Source: Collinsella sp. An2
Lineage (GTDB): Bacteria; Actinomycetota; Coriobacteriia; Coriobacteriales; Coriobacteriaceae
DNA length: 64,000 nt
NCBI RefSeq assembly: GCF_002160065.1
Contig: NZ_NFJW01000003.1
Location: 124,001-188,000, forward strand
Direction of reading: 5' to 3'
Below are positions 44,610 through 52,006 of this stretch, piece by piece. Every line of letters starts with the position of its first letter. The stretch's first letter is position 1. A program made the translations under genes and the position numbers. The notes below the pieces were generated by a model. It did not search any database. It was not told the origin of the DNA and saw nothing but the letters and a program-made list of their open reading frames with translations.

Positions 44610-44841
44610 GCCTAGAAAACGCTGATTACGGCCCCTTGCATCCCCTCGTGCACGCTCGCTTCGGAAAAGGGCGTCCGAAACGCGATCGGCCGAGTAGGTC
44701 AGGATACCCGACGGACAAAGCCCCTGGTAGATGGCTCAGGGCTCAAGGGCCTACTCGGCGATTCCGGAAAAGGACGCCCTTTTCCGAAACGAGCATGCAT
44801 TGAGGGCCGCTGCGAAGGCTCATGTTCAGCGTTTTCCTAGG
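44610..44841. repeat. Long palindrome G (about 230 bp, convergent gap)
   Basis: Blocks TCGGAAAAGGGCGTCC (44661-44676) and its exact complement (44772-44787), and GCCGAGTAGG (44689-44698) with its complement (44750-44759), share one symmetry centre at 44724. Outer arms (CCTAGAAAACGCTGA against TCAGCGTTTTCCTAG) continue with about 70% complementarity and one 3-bp offset. It lies between convergent genes and overlaps the last codons of the minus-strand one. The 140 bp before it has no gene. Confidence 0.8.
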
Positions 44842-45172
44842 CATGCACGCCTGTGTTGCCGCCCCAGTTCCAGTTGTTGTCGTAATCGTAGTCATAGCCA
44901 TAGTCGTAGTCATACGTGTGTCCACCGTAGGGCATGTTGTAGACGTCGTCGTAGTCGTAGCCGCTCGACGTGAGGGTGCCCATGTAGCCGATGGCGCCAA
45001 AGACCAGCAGCGTGATCGCGATGGCGAGGAGGGCGACCAGCCCCAAAACGGTTCCCGTCAGCACGTAGCAGAATTTGGATTCGTTTGTCTGGCATGCGGT
45101 CGATGCGCTCGCGCTCTCCACGGGCCGCGCGGCAAGATGACCGGATTGGCTCGTGTCGGTGTAATTGTTCAT
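44837..45172 (-). CDS. Small membrane protein with Tyr/Asp-rich tail
   Basis: A 111-residue protein: about 32 polar cytoplasmic residues, one strong membrane helix (about 35-60, VLTGTVLGLVALLAIAITLL), then a tail of 45 residues dominated by Tyr, Asp, Gly and Asn with the low-complexity run YDYDYGYDYDYDNN and Trp residues near the end. The ATG at 45172 has GAGGGG upstream. I do not recognise a family. The aromatic/acidic tail could bind cations or cell-wall polymers; that is speculation. Confidence 0.6.
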   Translation of the reverse strand: MNNYTDTSQSGHLAARPVESASASTACQTNESKFCYVLTGTVLGLVALLAIAITLLVFGAIGYMGTLTSSGYDYDDVYNMPYGGHTYDYDYGYDYDYDNNWNWGGNTGVHA

Positions 45173-45301
45173 GCATACCCCTCGCATCGGGAATTCGTTG
45201 GCGTACATTATACAGAGTAGGTACATTCAGTCGATGACAACGAATGGTGCGGCCGCATCTGGCAACAACGTGGGTGGCCGCAGATTTCAAGGAGCGTTTT
45301 C

Positions 45302-46720
45302 ATGGCAACAGAACATACGGCATCTTCTACGCAGTCTTCGCAGATCCCTTCGTTCGTGGCACTGCCCGTCGAGCCCTGCGCGAACACGGCGTTTCCGCTC
45401 GATTCCCTCAAGCTCGAGAACGACTATCTCGCAATCGCTGAGGACCTGGACGGCGACGCGTCTTCCCATGAGACGGGCGATGCGTATTTGGCAGGAACGA
45501 ATGCGCTCTATCACGGCGGCCCGGTTCAATGGAGTTTCGTGCCCAAGGTGTTTTCGCGCCGCGATGTTGGATACCTGGCCTGGATCGCCGAGACCATGGG
45601 CGGCATCATGCAAAAGCTCACGCGTCGCTTTATCGAAGACGCCGAACTGCGTCGCCGGTTTGGCTTCGACGCGCGCGTGGAGGGGCTCGCCTGCTGCCCG
45701 ATTCCCTACGAGGTTGATATTCCGATTGCTCGTGTGGACATCTTTTTGGATGAGCGCACCGGTGATTTCAAGTTCTGCGAGCTCAATACCGATGGCTCTT
45801 CGGGCATGCTGGTAACGGAGGAGGTCACGCGTACAAACCTGCTGACGCAGACCGGGCGCACCTTCGCGCAGAACCATGAGGTCCATGCGTTTGACCTGTA
45901 CAGCGGCTGTGCCGACGCCGTGCTTGGCTGCATCGCAGATGCATGTGGCGACAAGGAAGCGCCGGTGGTCGTGGCTGTCGACTATGCAGAGAGCATCGTC
46001 GCCGAGGAGATCCAGGAGTTTCAGCGGGTCTTTGCCGGGCTGGGAGCAACGCTCCGGTTTGCGGACATTCGAGATCTTCACTACGAGGACGGCGTGCTCT
46101 ACGACACGGTGGGCCCCGTCGACGGCGTGTGGCGTCGTGTCGTGATCTCGGAGATGCTCGAGAAGCCCTGTCCGGGCGCCGATGCCTTCATGGCGTGCGT
46201 CCGCGAGGGCAAGGTCCCTGTGGTGGGCGGATTCCGCACATGGCCGTGTGCGACCAAGACGGTCTTTGCCGTCCTGCATGACGAGATCTCCCGAGAGTTC
46301 CTTACCCCCGACGAGCTTGAGTTCGTGCGTCGCCATGTGCCGGCAACCTACATGCTCGACGCGTCGAGCGACCTTGCGGCCTTTTCCGAGCGCGAGCGGT
46401 GGATCGCCAAGCCGCGCGACGGATACAACAGCGTGGGCGTTCGCGCCGGACAGGATTGCACGGCGCAGGAGTGGGATGACGTGCTGCACGAGATGGCAGC
46501 GACGGGCGGCACGGTGCAGGAGTATGTGACGCCGTTTGCCACGCCCAATGTAGAGGGCGGCGTCGCCGGTATCGAACGCGTGCCCGAGCCCTACATGAAC
46601 ATGGAGGGTCTGTTCCTGTTCCGGAACCGCTTCGGCGGCGTGTTCACGCGCTGCGGCCAGGCGGCGGTGATCGGCGAGTTTGCAGGGCGTCTGAATATGG
46701 GTTGCCTCGTGGCGGAGTAG
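45302..46720 (+). CDS. Glutathionylspermidine synthase-like ATP-grasp protein
   Basis: A 472-residue protein of the GSPS_synth/circularly permuted ATP-grasp type. Landmarks are DIFLDERTGDFKFCELNTDG (about 141-160, containing the family FCELNTDGSSG segment) and KPRDGYNSVGV (about 373-383), near ADP- and Mg-binding sites. Such ligases form amide bonds between a carboxylate and an amine. Glutathione and spermidine are unlikely substrates in this group, so it may join another peptide or amino compound. The ATG has AAGGAGC upstream. It precedes a prepilin-type peptidase gene by 10 bp. Confidence 0.75.
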   Translation: MATEHTASSTQSSQIPSFVALPVEPCANTAFPLDSLKLENDYLAIAEDLDGDASSHETGDAYLAGTNALYHGGPVQWSFVPKVFSRRDVGYLAWIAETMGGIMQKLTRRFIEDAELRRRFGFDARVEGLACCPIPYEVDIPIARVDIFLDERTGDFKFCELNTDGSSGMLVTEEVTRTNLLTQTGRTFAQNHEVHAFDLYSGCADAVLGCIADACGDKEAPVVVAVDYAESIVAEEIQEFQRVFAGLGATLRFADIRDLHYEDGVLYDTVGPVDGVWRRVVISEMLEKPCPGADAFMACVREGKVPVVGGFRTWPCATKTVFAVLHDEISREFLTPDELEFVRRHVPATYMLDASSDLAAFSERERWIAKPRDGYNSVGVRAGQDCTAQEWDDVLHEMAATGGTVQEYVTPFATPNVEGGVAGIERVPEPYMNMEGLFLFRNRFGGVFTRCGQAAVIGEFAGRLNMGCLVAE

Positions 46721-46730
46721 GCGATAGACC

Positions 46731-47183
46731 ATGGCGCAGGTGCTTCCCGCATGGGTCCTTGCGGGCATCATCATGGCGCTGCCGCTGGGGATTGCCGCCG
46801 TCATCGATGCCCGTGAGCGTCGGCTTCCCAATTCTCTTGCGGCGGCGCTTACCCTCATAGGCGCCGCAATGGCCCTATGGTGCTACGGCATCGAGGGGTT
46901 TGTTGGTCGGCTGTTCGTTGCGGTCGCATCCTGTGCTGTGCTTGTGGGCCTCGAGCTTGTCTGGAGGTACGTCCGGCATGCAAGCGGCCTTGGCATGGGC
47001 GATATCAAGGCGCTCTTCCCGCTGCTTTTAGTCCAGCCGGCGGCTGCCCTTGCGGCCTTTGCGTTCGCGTTGCTGTTGCTTGCCGCGGCGGGTGTCGTGC
47101 TTCGCCAGCGGGCGCTGCCGCTGTTGCCGTTTCTCGCGGTCGCATGGCTTGCGGTCCTGGTGGGGGCAGCGATGGGTCTATAG
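46731..47183 (+). CDS. A24-family prepilin peptidase-like membrane protein
   Basis: A 150-residue protein with four or five membrane helices. The paired aspartates of A24 proteases are present: Asp in AVIDARERRLPN (about 23-34) and in GLGMGDIKAL (about 85-94, the GxGDxK motif). The N-terminal methylase domain of PilD is absent, giving the short CpaA/TadV form. It should cleave type IV-like prepilins or Flp pilins, but no pilin or secretion ATPase gene is in the window. Its end is 105 bp before the dGTPase gene. Confidence 0.8.
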   Translation: MAQVLPAWVLAGIIMALPLGIAAVIDARERRLPNSLAAALTLIGAAMALWCYGIEGFVGRLFVAVASCAVLVGLELVWRYVRHASGLGMGDIKALFPLLLVQPAAALAAFAFALLLLAAAGVVLRQRALPLLPFLAVAWLAVLVGAAMGL

Positions 47184-47287
47184 TCAGGGGCACCCAGGGA
47201 TGGCCACGTGTTCTGCGCGGCGTGTTCGCCCTGCGCGTCGCCGCACGATATGCGATGATGTCACCAGGCCGACAGGAAGGAGTCACC

Positions 47288-48541
47288 GTGTCGAATCAAG
47301 ATGCCTTGTCTCGCGAGGAGCTGCGCGCCCGCATGGACCGCATCCCCGATGTTCTTTCCGACGAGCTTATCGAGCGCATGACCGAAGACCGTGCGCGCGG
47401 CTGGGTGAATCCCTATCGATGTGACGACGCGGATGCTCTGCGCCGCGAAGACCGTCCAGCGGACCGCGCGAGCATCTGGCGTCCGGCGTTCGTTCGCGAC
47501 GTCGAGAAGATCCTTCACACCCCGGCCTACAACCGATATGCCGGAAAGACCCAGGTCTTTAGCTTCCGCAGCAACGACGACCTTTCCCGGCGCGGCCTCC
47601 ATGTGCAGCTCGTAGCTCGCATCGCGCGCGACATCGGTTATGCTCTGGGGCTCAACTGTGACCTCATCGAGGCTATCGGGCTGGGGCACGACCTGGGCCA
47701 CACGCCGTTTGGACACGCCGGCGAGCGCTGTTTGAACGACGTCTTTCATGAGCACACGGGGCGTTGGTTCTTCCACAACGTGCATTCGGTCCGCGTGCTC
47801 GACGTGCTCTATGGCCGCAATCTTACGCTTCAGACGCTCGACGGGGCGCTCACCCATAACGGCGAGTACGAACAGCGCGTCTTTGAGCTCTCGGGTCTCA
47901 AGGACTTTGATGAATTCGACCGCACGGTCGAGGCGTGCTATCGCGATGGCGAGATGGCCGTGGGGCATCTGCGGCCTATGACGCTTGAAGGTTGCGTGGT
48001 GCGCATCTCGGACATCATCGCCTACGTGGGCCGCGATCGGCAGGATGCGATTGCCGCGGGCCTGCTTGACGAGGACGCCTTTGAAGACGGACTGGGCGGG
48101 GCGTATAACTCGTGGATCCTCTCGCATGCCTCGGCGGACATCATCGAGCATAGCTACGGGCGCGACCGTATCGAGATGAGCGAGGAGCTCTTCAGCGAGA
48201 TTCGCCGCGCCAAGGCCGAGAACTATAAGAAGATCTATCGGGCAAGTGGCATAGAAGGGGAGAGCGCCGAGGTGCTCTCACGTGCCTTCTACCTCATGTA
48301 CGAGCGCTGCCTGGCAGATCTGCGCGCTCGCGATGAGTCGAGCTACATCTTCAAGCACCATATCGCGCGCATCGAGCGCCATCTGGAGCACTATGGCCGC
48401 ACGTATGATTGGGCGTCCGACCCCGACCAGACGGTCGTCGACTACATCGCAAGCATGAGCGATGGCTACTTTGCCGAGCTCGCAACGAAGCTCTTCCCCC
48501 AGATCCGGTTCCCCCGGCGCACCTATATCAACGAGCGCTAG
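47288..48541 (+). CDS. dgt: dGTP triphosphohydrolase-like HD protein
   Basis: A 417-residue HD-domain phosphohydrolase. Metal-binding residues appear in RRGLHVQLVARIARD (first His), GLGHDLGHTPFGHAGE (His-Asp pair, about 134-149) and the distal Asp in RISDIIAYVGRD. It hydrolyses dGTP or other dNTPs to the nucleoside and triphosphate, affecting dNTP pools and phage defence in some bacteria. The GTG at 47288 follows AAGGAGTCACC; the open frame to its left overlaps the peptidase gene in another phase and is not used. Confidence 0.88.
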   Translation: MSNQDALSREELRARMDRIPDVLSDELIERMTEDRARGWVNPYRCDDADALRREDRPADRASIWRPAFVRDVEKILHTPAYNRYAGKTQVFSFRSNDDLSRRGLHVQLVARIARDIGYALGLNCDLIEAIGLGHDLGHTPFGHAGERCLNDVFHEHTGRWFFHNVHSVRVLDVLYGRNLTLQTLDGALTHNGEYEQRVFELSGLKDFDEFDRTVEACYRDGEMAVGHLRPMTLEGCVVRISDIIAYVGRDRQDAIAAGLLDEDAFEDGLGGAYNSWILSHASADIIEHSYGRDRIEMSEELFSEIRRAKAENYKKIYRASGIEGESAEVLSRAFYLMYERCLADLRARDESSYIFKHHIARIERHLEHYGRTYDWASDPDQTVVDYIASMSDGYFAELATKLFPQIRFPRRTYINER

Positions 48542-48585
48542 GCTCCCTGTGGCGCCTGCGAACGAACGTCATATGAAGGGATGAC

Positions 48586-49941
48586 ATGGAGACCCTGTTC
48601 AGCCAAGGAGAGTCGGAGCGCACGCTCAAAAACGCCCCGCTTGCGGTGCGCATGCGCCCCGACTCGCTCGATGAATACGTAGGCCAACAGAAGGCGGTGG
48701 GCCCGGATTCGTGGCTTCGCCGTGCGATCGAACACGACGTGCTCTCGAGCGTGATTCTCTACGGACCTGCCGGCACGGGCAAAACCACGTTGGCGCATAT
48801 CATCGCCAAACATACGAGGAGCGAGTTCGTCGAGGTCTCTGCTGTCACGGGCACGGTCAAGGACCTGCGGCGCGAGATCGATGACGCCCAGCGCAGGCTC
48901 ATGGCGTTCGACCGGCGTACCATCCTCTTTATCGACGAGATCCATCGCTTCTCCCGCTCTCAGCAGGACGCCCTGCTGCACGCTGTAGAGAATCGCACCG
49001 TGGTGATGATCGGCGCCACGACGGAAAACCCCTATTTCGAGGTCAACTCGGCCCTGCTGTCCCGCAGCCGCATCGTCGAGCTCGACTACCTCACCGACGA
49101 GGACATTGCGGTGCTCGTTCGGCGCGCGCTTGCCGATAAGCGCGGCCTTGCCGGGGCGTTTACCGCCGACGACGAGGTCGTCTCGGCCATATGCCGCCTT
49201 GCTGCCGGTGACGCCCGCAGCGCCCTGACGACGCTCGAGCTTGCAAGCGAGGTGGCAATCCTTCGTCCCGAGTCCGATGCCCTCCGCGAGGCGGGCAAGG
49301 CTGTGCCCATTCTGCTCGAAGACGTTCAGACGGCCAATCCTCGGCGCGGCCTGTCGTACGACAAGTCGGGCGACATGCACTACGACATCATCTCGGCATT
49401 CATCAAGTCCATGCGCGGCAGCGACCCCGATGCGGCGGTCTATTGGCTCGCGCGCATGATCGATGCCGGCGAGGACCCCAAGTTCATCGCCCGGCGCATC
49501 ATGATCCAGGCGTCGGAAGACATTGGCAACGCCGACCCCCAGGCGTTTCTCATCGCGGCTGCCGCCTTCAAATCTGCCGAGGTCATCGGGTACCCTGAAT
49601 GCCGCATCAACCTGGCTCAAGCGGCGATCTACAACGCCCTGGCGCCGAAATCGAACGCCTGCGAGGCGGCGATCGACGCGGCGCTTGCAGACGTGCGCAC
49701 AAGCGGCCAGCGCGAGGTGCCCAGCTACCTGCGCGACCGGCATCGTCCCGGTTCCGAGGACTACGGCGACTACCTGTATCCCCACGACTACCCTGAAGGA
49801 TGGGTTGACCAGCGCTACCTGCCCGAGGGGTTGGAGCGTGGCGCCTTCTGGAAACCCGCGGGCCGCGGCTGGGAACAGTGGCGCTACGAGCAGGCGCCCC
49901 GTAACGCTGGCTCATCCCGCGGAGCTGCAGGTTCGGACTAG
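48586..49941 (+). CDS. rarA: Replication-associated recombination ATPase RarA
   Basis: A 451-residue clamp-loader-type AAA protein (MgsA/RarA/Mgs1). Motifs: RPDSLDEYVGQ (about 23-33), GPAGTGKTT (61-69), FIDEIHRFSRSQQD (about 105-118), GATTENPYFEVN and the C-terminal tetramerisation domain with ISAFIKSMRGSDPDAAVYWLARM. It acts at stalled forks. The last codons lie in a 38-bp duplicated segment (repeat F), so the exact C terminus may have drifted. Confidence 0.95.
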   Translation: METLFSQGESERTLKNAPLAVRMRPDSLDEYVGQQKAVGPDSWLRRAIEHDVLSSVILYGPAGTGKTTLAHIIAKHTRSEFVEVSAVTGTVKDLRREIDDAQRRLMAFDRRTILFIDEIHRFSRSQQDALLHAVENRTVVMIGATTENPYFEVNSALLSRSRIVELDYLTDEDIAVLVRRALADKRGLAGAFTADDEVVSAICRLAAGDARSALTTLELASEVAILRPESDALREAGKAVPILLEDVQTANPRRGLSYDKSGDMHYDIISAFIKSMRGSDPDAAVYWLARMIDAGEDPKFIARRIMIQASEDIGNADPQAFLIAAAAFKSAEVIGYPECRINLAQAAIYNALAPKSNACEAAIDAALADVRTSGQREVPSYLRDRHRPGSEDYGDYLYPHDYPEGWVDQRYLPEGLERGAFWKPAGRGWEQWRYEQAPRNAGSSRGAAGSD

Positions 49942-49991
49942 GTGTAGGGTTGCCCCGCGGAGCGGCGAGCTTGGACCGGGCATAGGGTCCA
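49916..49991. repeat. Tandem direct repeat F (period 38)
   Basis: CCCGCGGAG...GGTTCGGACTAGGTGTAGGGT at 49916 recurs in diverged form at 49954 (CCCGCGGAG...GCTTGGACCGGGCATAGGGT). The first copy contains the rarA stop codon. It is a tandem duplication in the rarA-DUF948 gap. Confidence 0.6.
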
Positions 49992-50156
49992 ATGTCTGTC
50001 GTCGAGACACGTCTGTCGCGCCGATTCGGACCCGCGCCTCTGGAGACGAGGTCGGTTCGTGCCAAGGGCGATTCAAAGTTGGCGCATGGGGTAGTATTAC
50101 CATCAGTTGTGTATTGAGGTTGCGGCGTGCACGTCGCTTCTGGTAGGGGAGGCAGC

Positions 50157-50840
50157 ATGGATCCGCTGCAAATCGTTTTGATCGTACTGGCGATTGCCGC
50201 CATATGGGCGGTCGTCGAGGTCGCGCTCACGCTTCGTCGTACGCGCGGCACCATGGACGGCGTCGATAAGACTATGGGCAACGTCGACAAGGCGGTCGAT
50301 GAGCTGACCCAGGTCGCCGCAGAGGCGCGTCCGGTCCTCAAGCATCTGGACGAGGCGATTTTGGAGGCCCGTCCGGTCATCGCCCATCTCGACGATGCCG
50401 CAGCGGAGCTTCAGCCCGCGGCGACGCAGCTCGAGCCTTTACTGAAGTCCGCGACCGTTGCCGTGGACGCGCTTTCCGCCAACCTCGTCGAGGTCGAAGG
50501 CGTCGTACGTGACGTCTCTGCCGTGACCGGCGCCGCCGCCAACGCGGGAAACGCGGTCTCGGGGTTCACGGACTCCGCCACGGGCGTTGTGAACCGCATT
50601 ATCGGCAAATTTAAGTCGCATGACGACGAGCAGCCCCCTGCGCTTGAGGACGGGGAGCCGGCTGCTCCGGCCGCTCCTGCAGCTGAGGCCCCTCACGCCG
50701 ATTCCAACGACGCTCCTCAGACTGTGACGCCTGCACCCGAGCGCCCGGGTCGCTACTTCACCTATGGTTCGACCGATGACACACCTGCGTCCGACGCGTC
50801 TGCGTCCGACGCCGACACGAAGGAGAGCATCCATGACTAA
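50157..50840 (+). CDS. DUF948-like membrane-anchored protein
   Basis: A 227-residue protein: N-terminal membrane helix (about 4-24), a helical region with repeated LDEA/LDDA phrases (about 35-130; ARPVLKHLDEAILEARPVIAHLDDA) and an Ala/Pro/Asp-rich disordered C terminus (about 155-227). DUF948 proteins have no proven role but often accompany general-stress genes. The ATG at 50157 has GGGGAGGCAGC before it. Its end overlaps the RsbW-like gene by 8 bp, so the two are co-translated. Confidence 0.75.
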   Translation: MDPLQIVLIVLAIAAIWAVVEVALTLRRTRGTMDGVDKTMGNVDKAVDELTQVAAEARPVLKHLDEAILEARPVIAHLDDAAAELQPAATQLEPLLKSATVAVDALSANLVEVEGVVRDVSAVTGAAANAGNAVSGFTDSATGVVNRIIGKFKSHDDEQPPALEDGEPAAPAAPAAEAPHADSNDAPQTVTPAPERPGRYFTYGSTDDTPASDASASDADTKESIHD

Positions 50841-51213
50841 TGGCAGCCCGGAGCAGGTTGTTCTCGAGGTGCGCTGCGAGCCGCGCCTTGCCCGGCTCGT
50901 ACGCATGACGGCGGCCAACGTCGCCATGCTCTCGTCTATGTCCGTCGACCGTGTAGAGGATATCCGCATGGCGGCGGAGGAGGCATTCATCTATGCCTGC
51001 ACGGTTGAGCCCGACGAGGCCATCTGCATCGCGTTTACCGTCGATGAGGGGCATGTCGCCATGGACTTCGAGCTTGGCGACGTCGACCTGGAAACCATCG
51101 ACGCCTCTCCCGAGGCGGCCTACGCCGACCTCATCCTCACCGCGGTCTGTGACTCCTACTCCAAGGATACCGACCCGGTTGTACTTCACCTCGACCTCAA
51201 GGCGGATGTCTAA
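50833..51213 (+). CDS. RsbW-like anti-sigma kinase, degenerate ATP site
   Basis: A 126-residue GHKL/HATPase_c_2-type protein located directly before a SigB-type sigma gene (1-bp gap), the position of RsbW. The segment DRVEDIRMAAEEAFIYACT (about 40-58) aligns with the N box of RsbW/SpoIIAB (normally ...EA..NA...), but the Mg-binding Asn is Tyr, and no clear G1/G2 Gly boxes follow. It may bind the sigma factor without kinase activity, or bind ATP differently. No RsbV antagonist gene is adjacent. The ATG at 50833 has AAGGAGAG upstream. Confidence 0.75.
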   Translation: MTNGSPEQVVLEVRCEPRLARLVRMTAANVAMLSSMSVDRVEDIRMAAEEAFIYACTVEPDEAICIAFTVDEGHVAMDFELGDVDLETIDASPEAAYADLILTAVCDSYSKDTDPVVLHLDLKADV

Positions 51214-51214
51214 T

Positions 51215-52006
51215 ATGGCAGAACGCACCCAGTCAACTAAGACTGCCTGGGACAAAGAGAAGACGCGAGAGCTCTTCCGAAGGTACAAGGAAGAGGGCGA
51301 CATGGACGCGCGCGAGAAGCTCGTCATGTCGCACCTCAACCTTGTGCGGTTCCTGGCCAACAAGTTTAAAAACCGCGGCGAGCCTCTGGACGACCTCGTT
51401 CAGGTGGGCTACCTCGGCCTGCTGAAGGCTATCGACCGATTTGACCCAAGCAGGGGCCTTGAGTTCACGACGTACGCGACGCCCACCATTCTGGGCGAGA
51501 TTAAGCGCCACTTCCGCGACAAGGGGTGGAGCGTGCGCGTACCCCGTCGCCTGCAGGAGCTCTCCGCCAAGGTCAACCAGGCTACAGACACCCTGACGAC
51601 CCAACTGCAGCGTTCGCCCACCGTTGAGGAAATCGCCGAGTACCTTGACGCTTCGGTTGACGAGGTGCTTGAGGCCATGGAATCGTCTTCGGCGTACAGC
51701 TCGGTCCCGCTTGAGGGTACGGGCTCTTCCGACAACGACGATGCGCCTTCGGTCATCGACCGCTACGCGTCTGAGGACAACGAGCTGAGCTTTACCGACG
51801 ACCGTCTGGTGATCGAAGAGGCGCTCAAGTCGTTCTCGCCGCGCGAGCGTGAGGTCATCGAGCTGCGCTTCCTGAAGGGCATGACGCAGATCGAGATTGC
51901 CAAGGAGCTGGGAATCTCTCAGGTTCAGGTGTCGCGCCTGCTGCGCCGGACCCTCAAGAAGATTCAGGACAAGATCGATCCCGAGGGGGTCATCGCGCGC
52001 TCATGA
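51215..52006 (+). CDS. SigB/SigF-family RNA polymerase sigma factor
   Basis: A 263-residue sigma factor of the SigB/F/G subfamily with regions 2 (LVQVGYLGLLKAIDRFDPSRG, about 62-82; FTTYATPTILGEIKRHFRD), 3 (VPRRLQELSAKVNQAT...) and 4 (LGISQVQVSRLLRRTLKKI). It lacks region 1.1. In relatives it controls general stress genes under an RsbW-type partner switch. The ATG is 1 base after the RsbW-like stop, and the stop overlaps the AI-2E gene (ATGA), so four genes from 50157 to 53478 form one unit. Confidence 0.92.
   Translation: MAERTQSTKTAWDKEKTRELFRRYKEEGDMDAREKLVMSHLNLVRFLANKFKNRGEPLDDLVQVGYLGLLKAIDRFDPSRGLEFTTYATPTILGEIKRHFRDKGWSVRVPRRLQELSAKVNQATDTLTTQLQRSPTVEEIAEYLDASVDEVLEAMESSSAYSSVPLEGTGSSDNDDAPSVIDRYASEDNELSFTDDRLVIEEALKSFSPREREVIELRFLKGMTQIEIAKELGISQVQVSRLLRRTLKKIQDKIDPEGVIARS

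Noticed and set aside
46877-47287. N-terminal extension of the dGTPase gene
   Set aside because: The open frame continues left, but overlaps the prepilin peptidase gene in another phase; the GTG at 47288 has a good AAGGAG site and begins the conserved protein.
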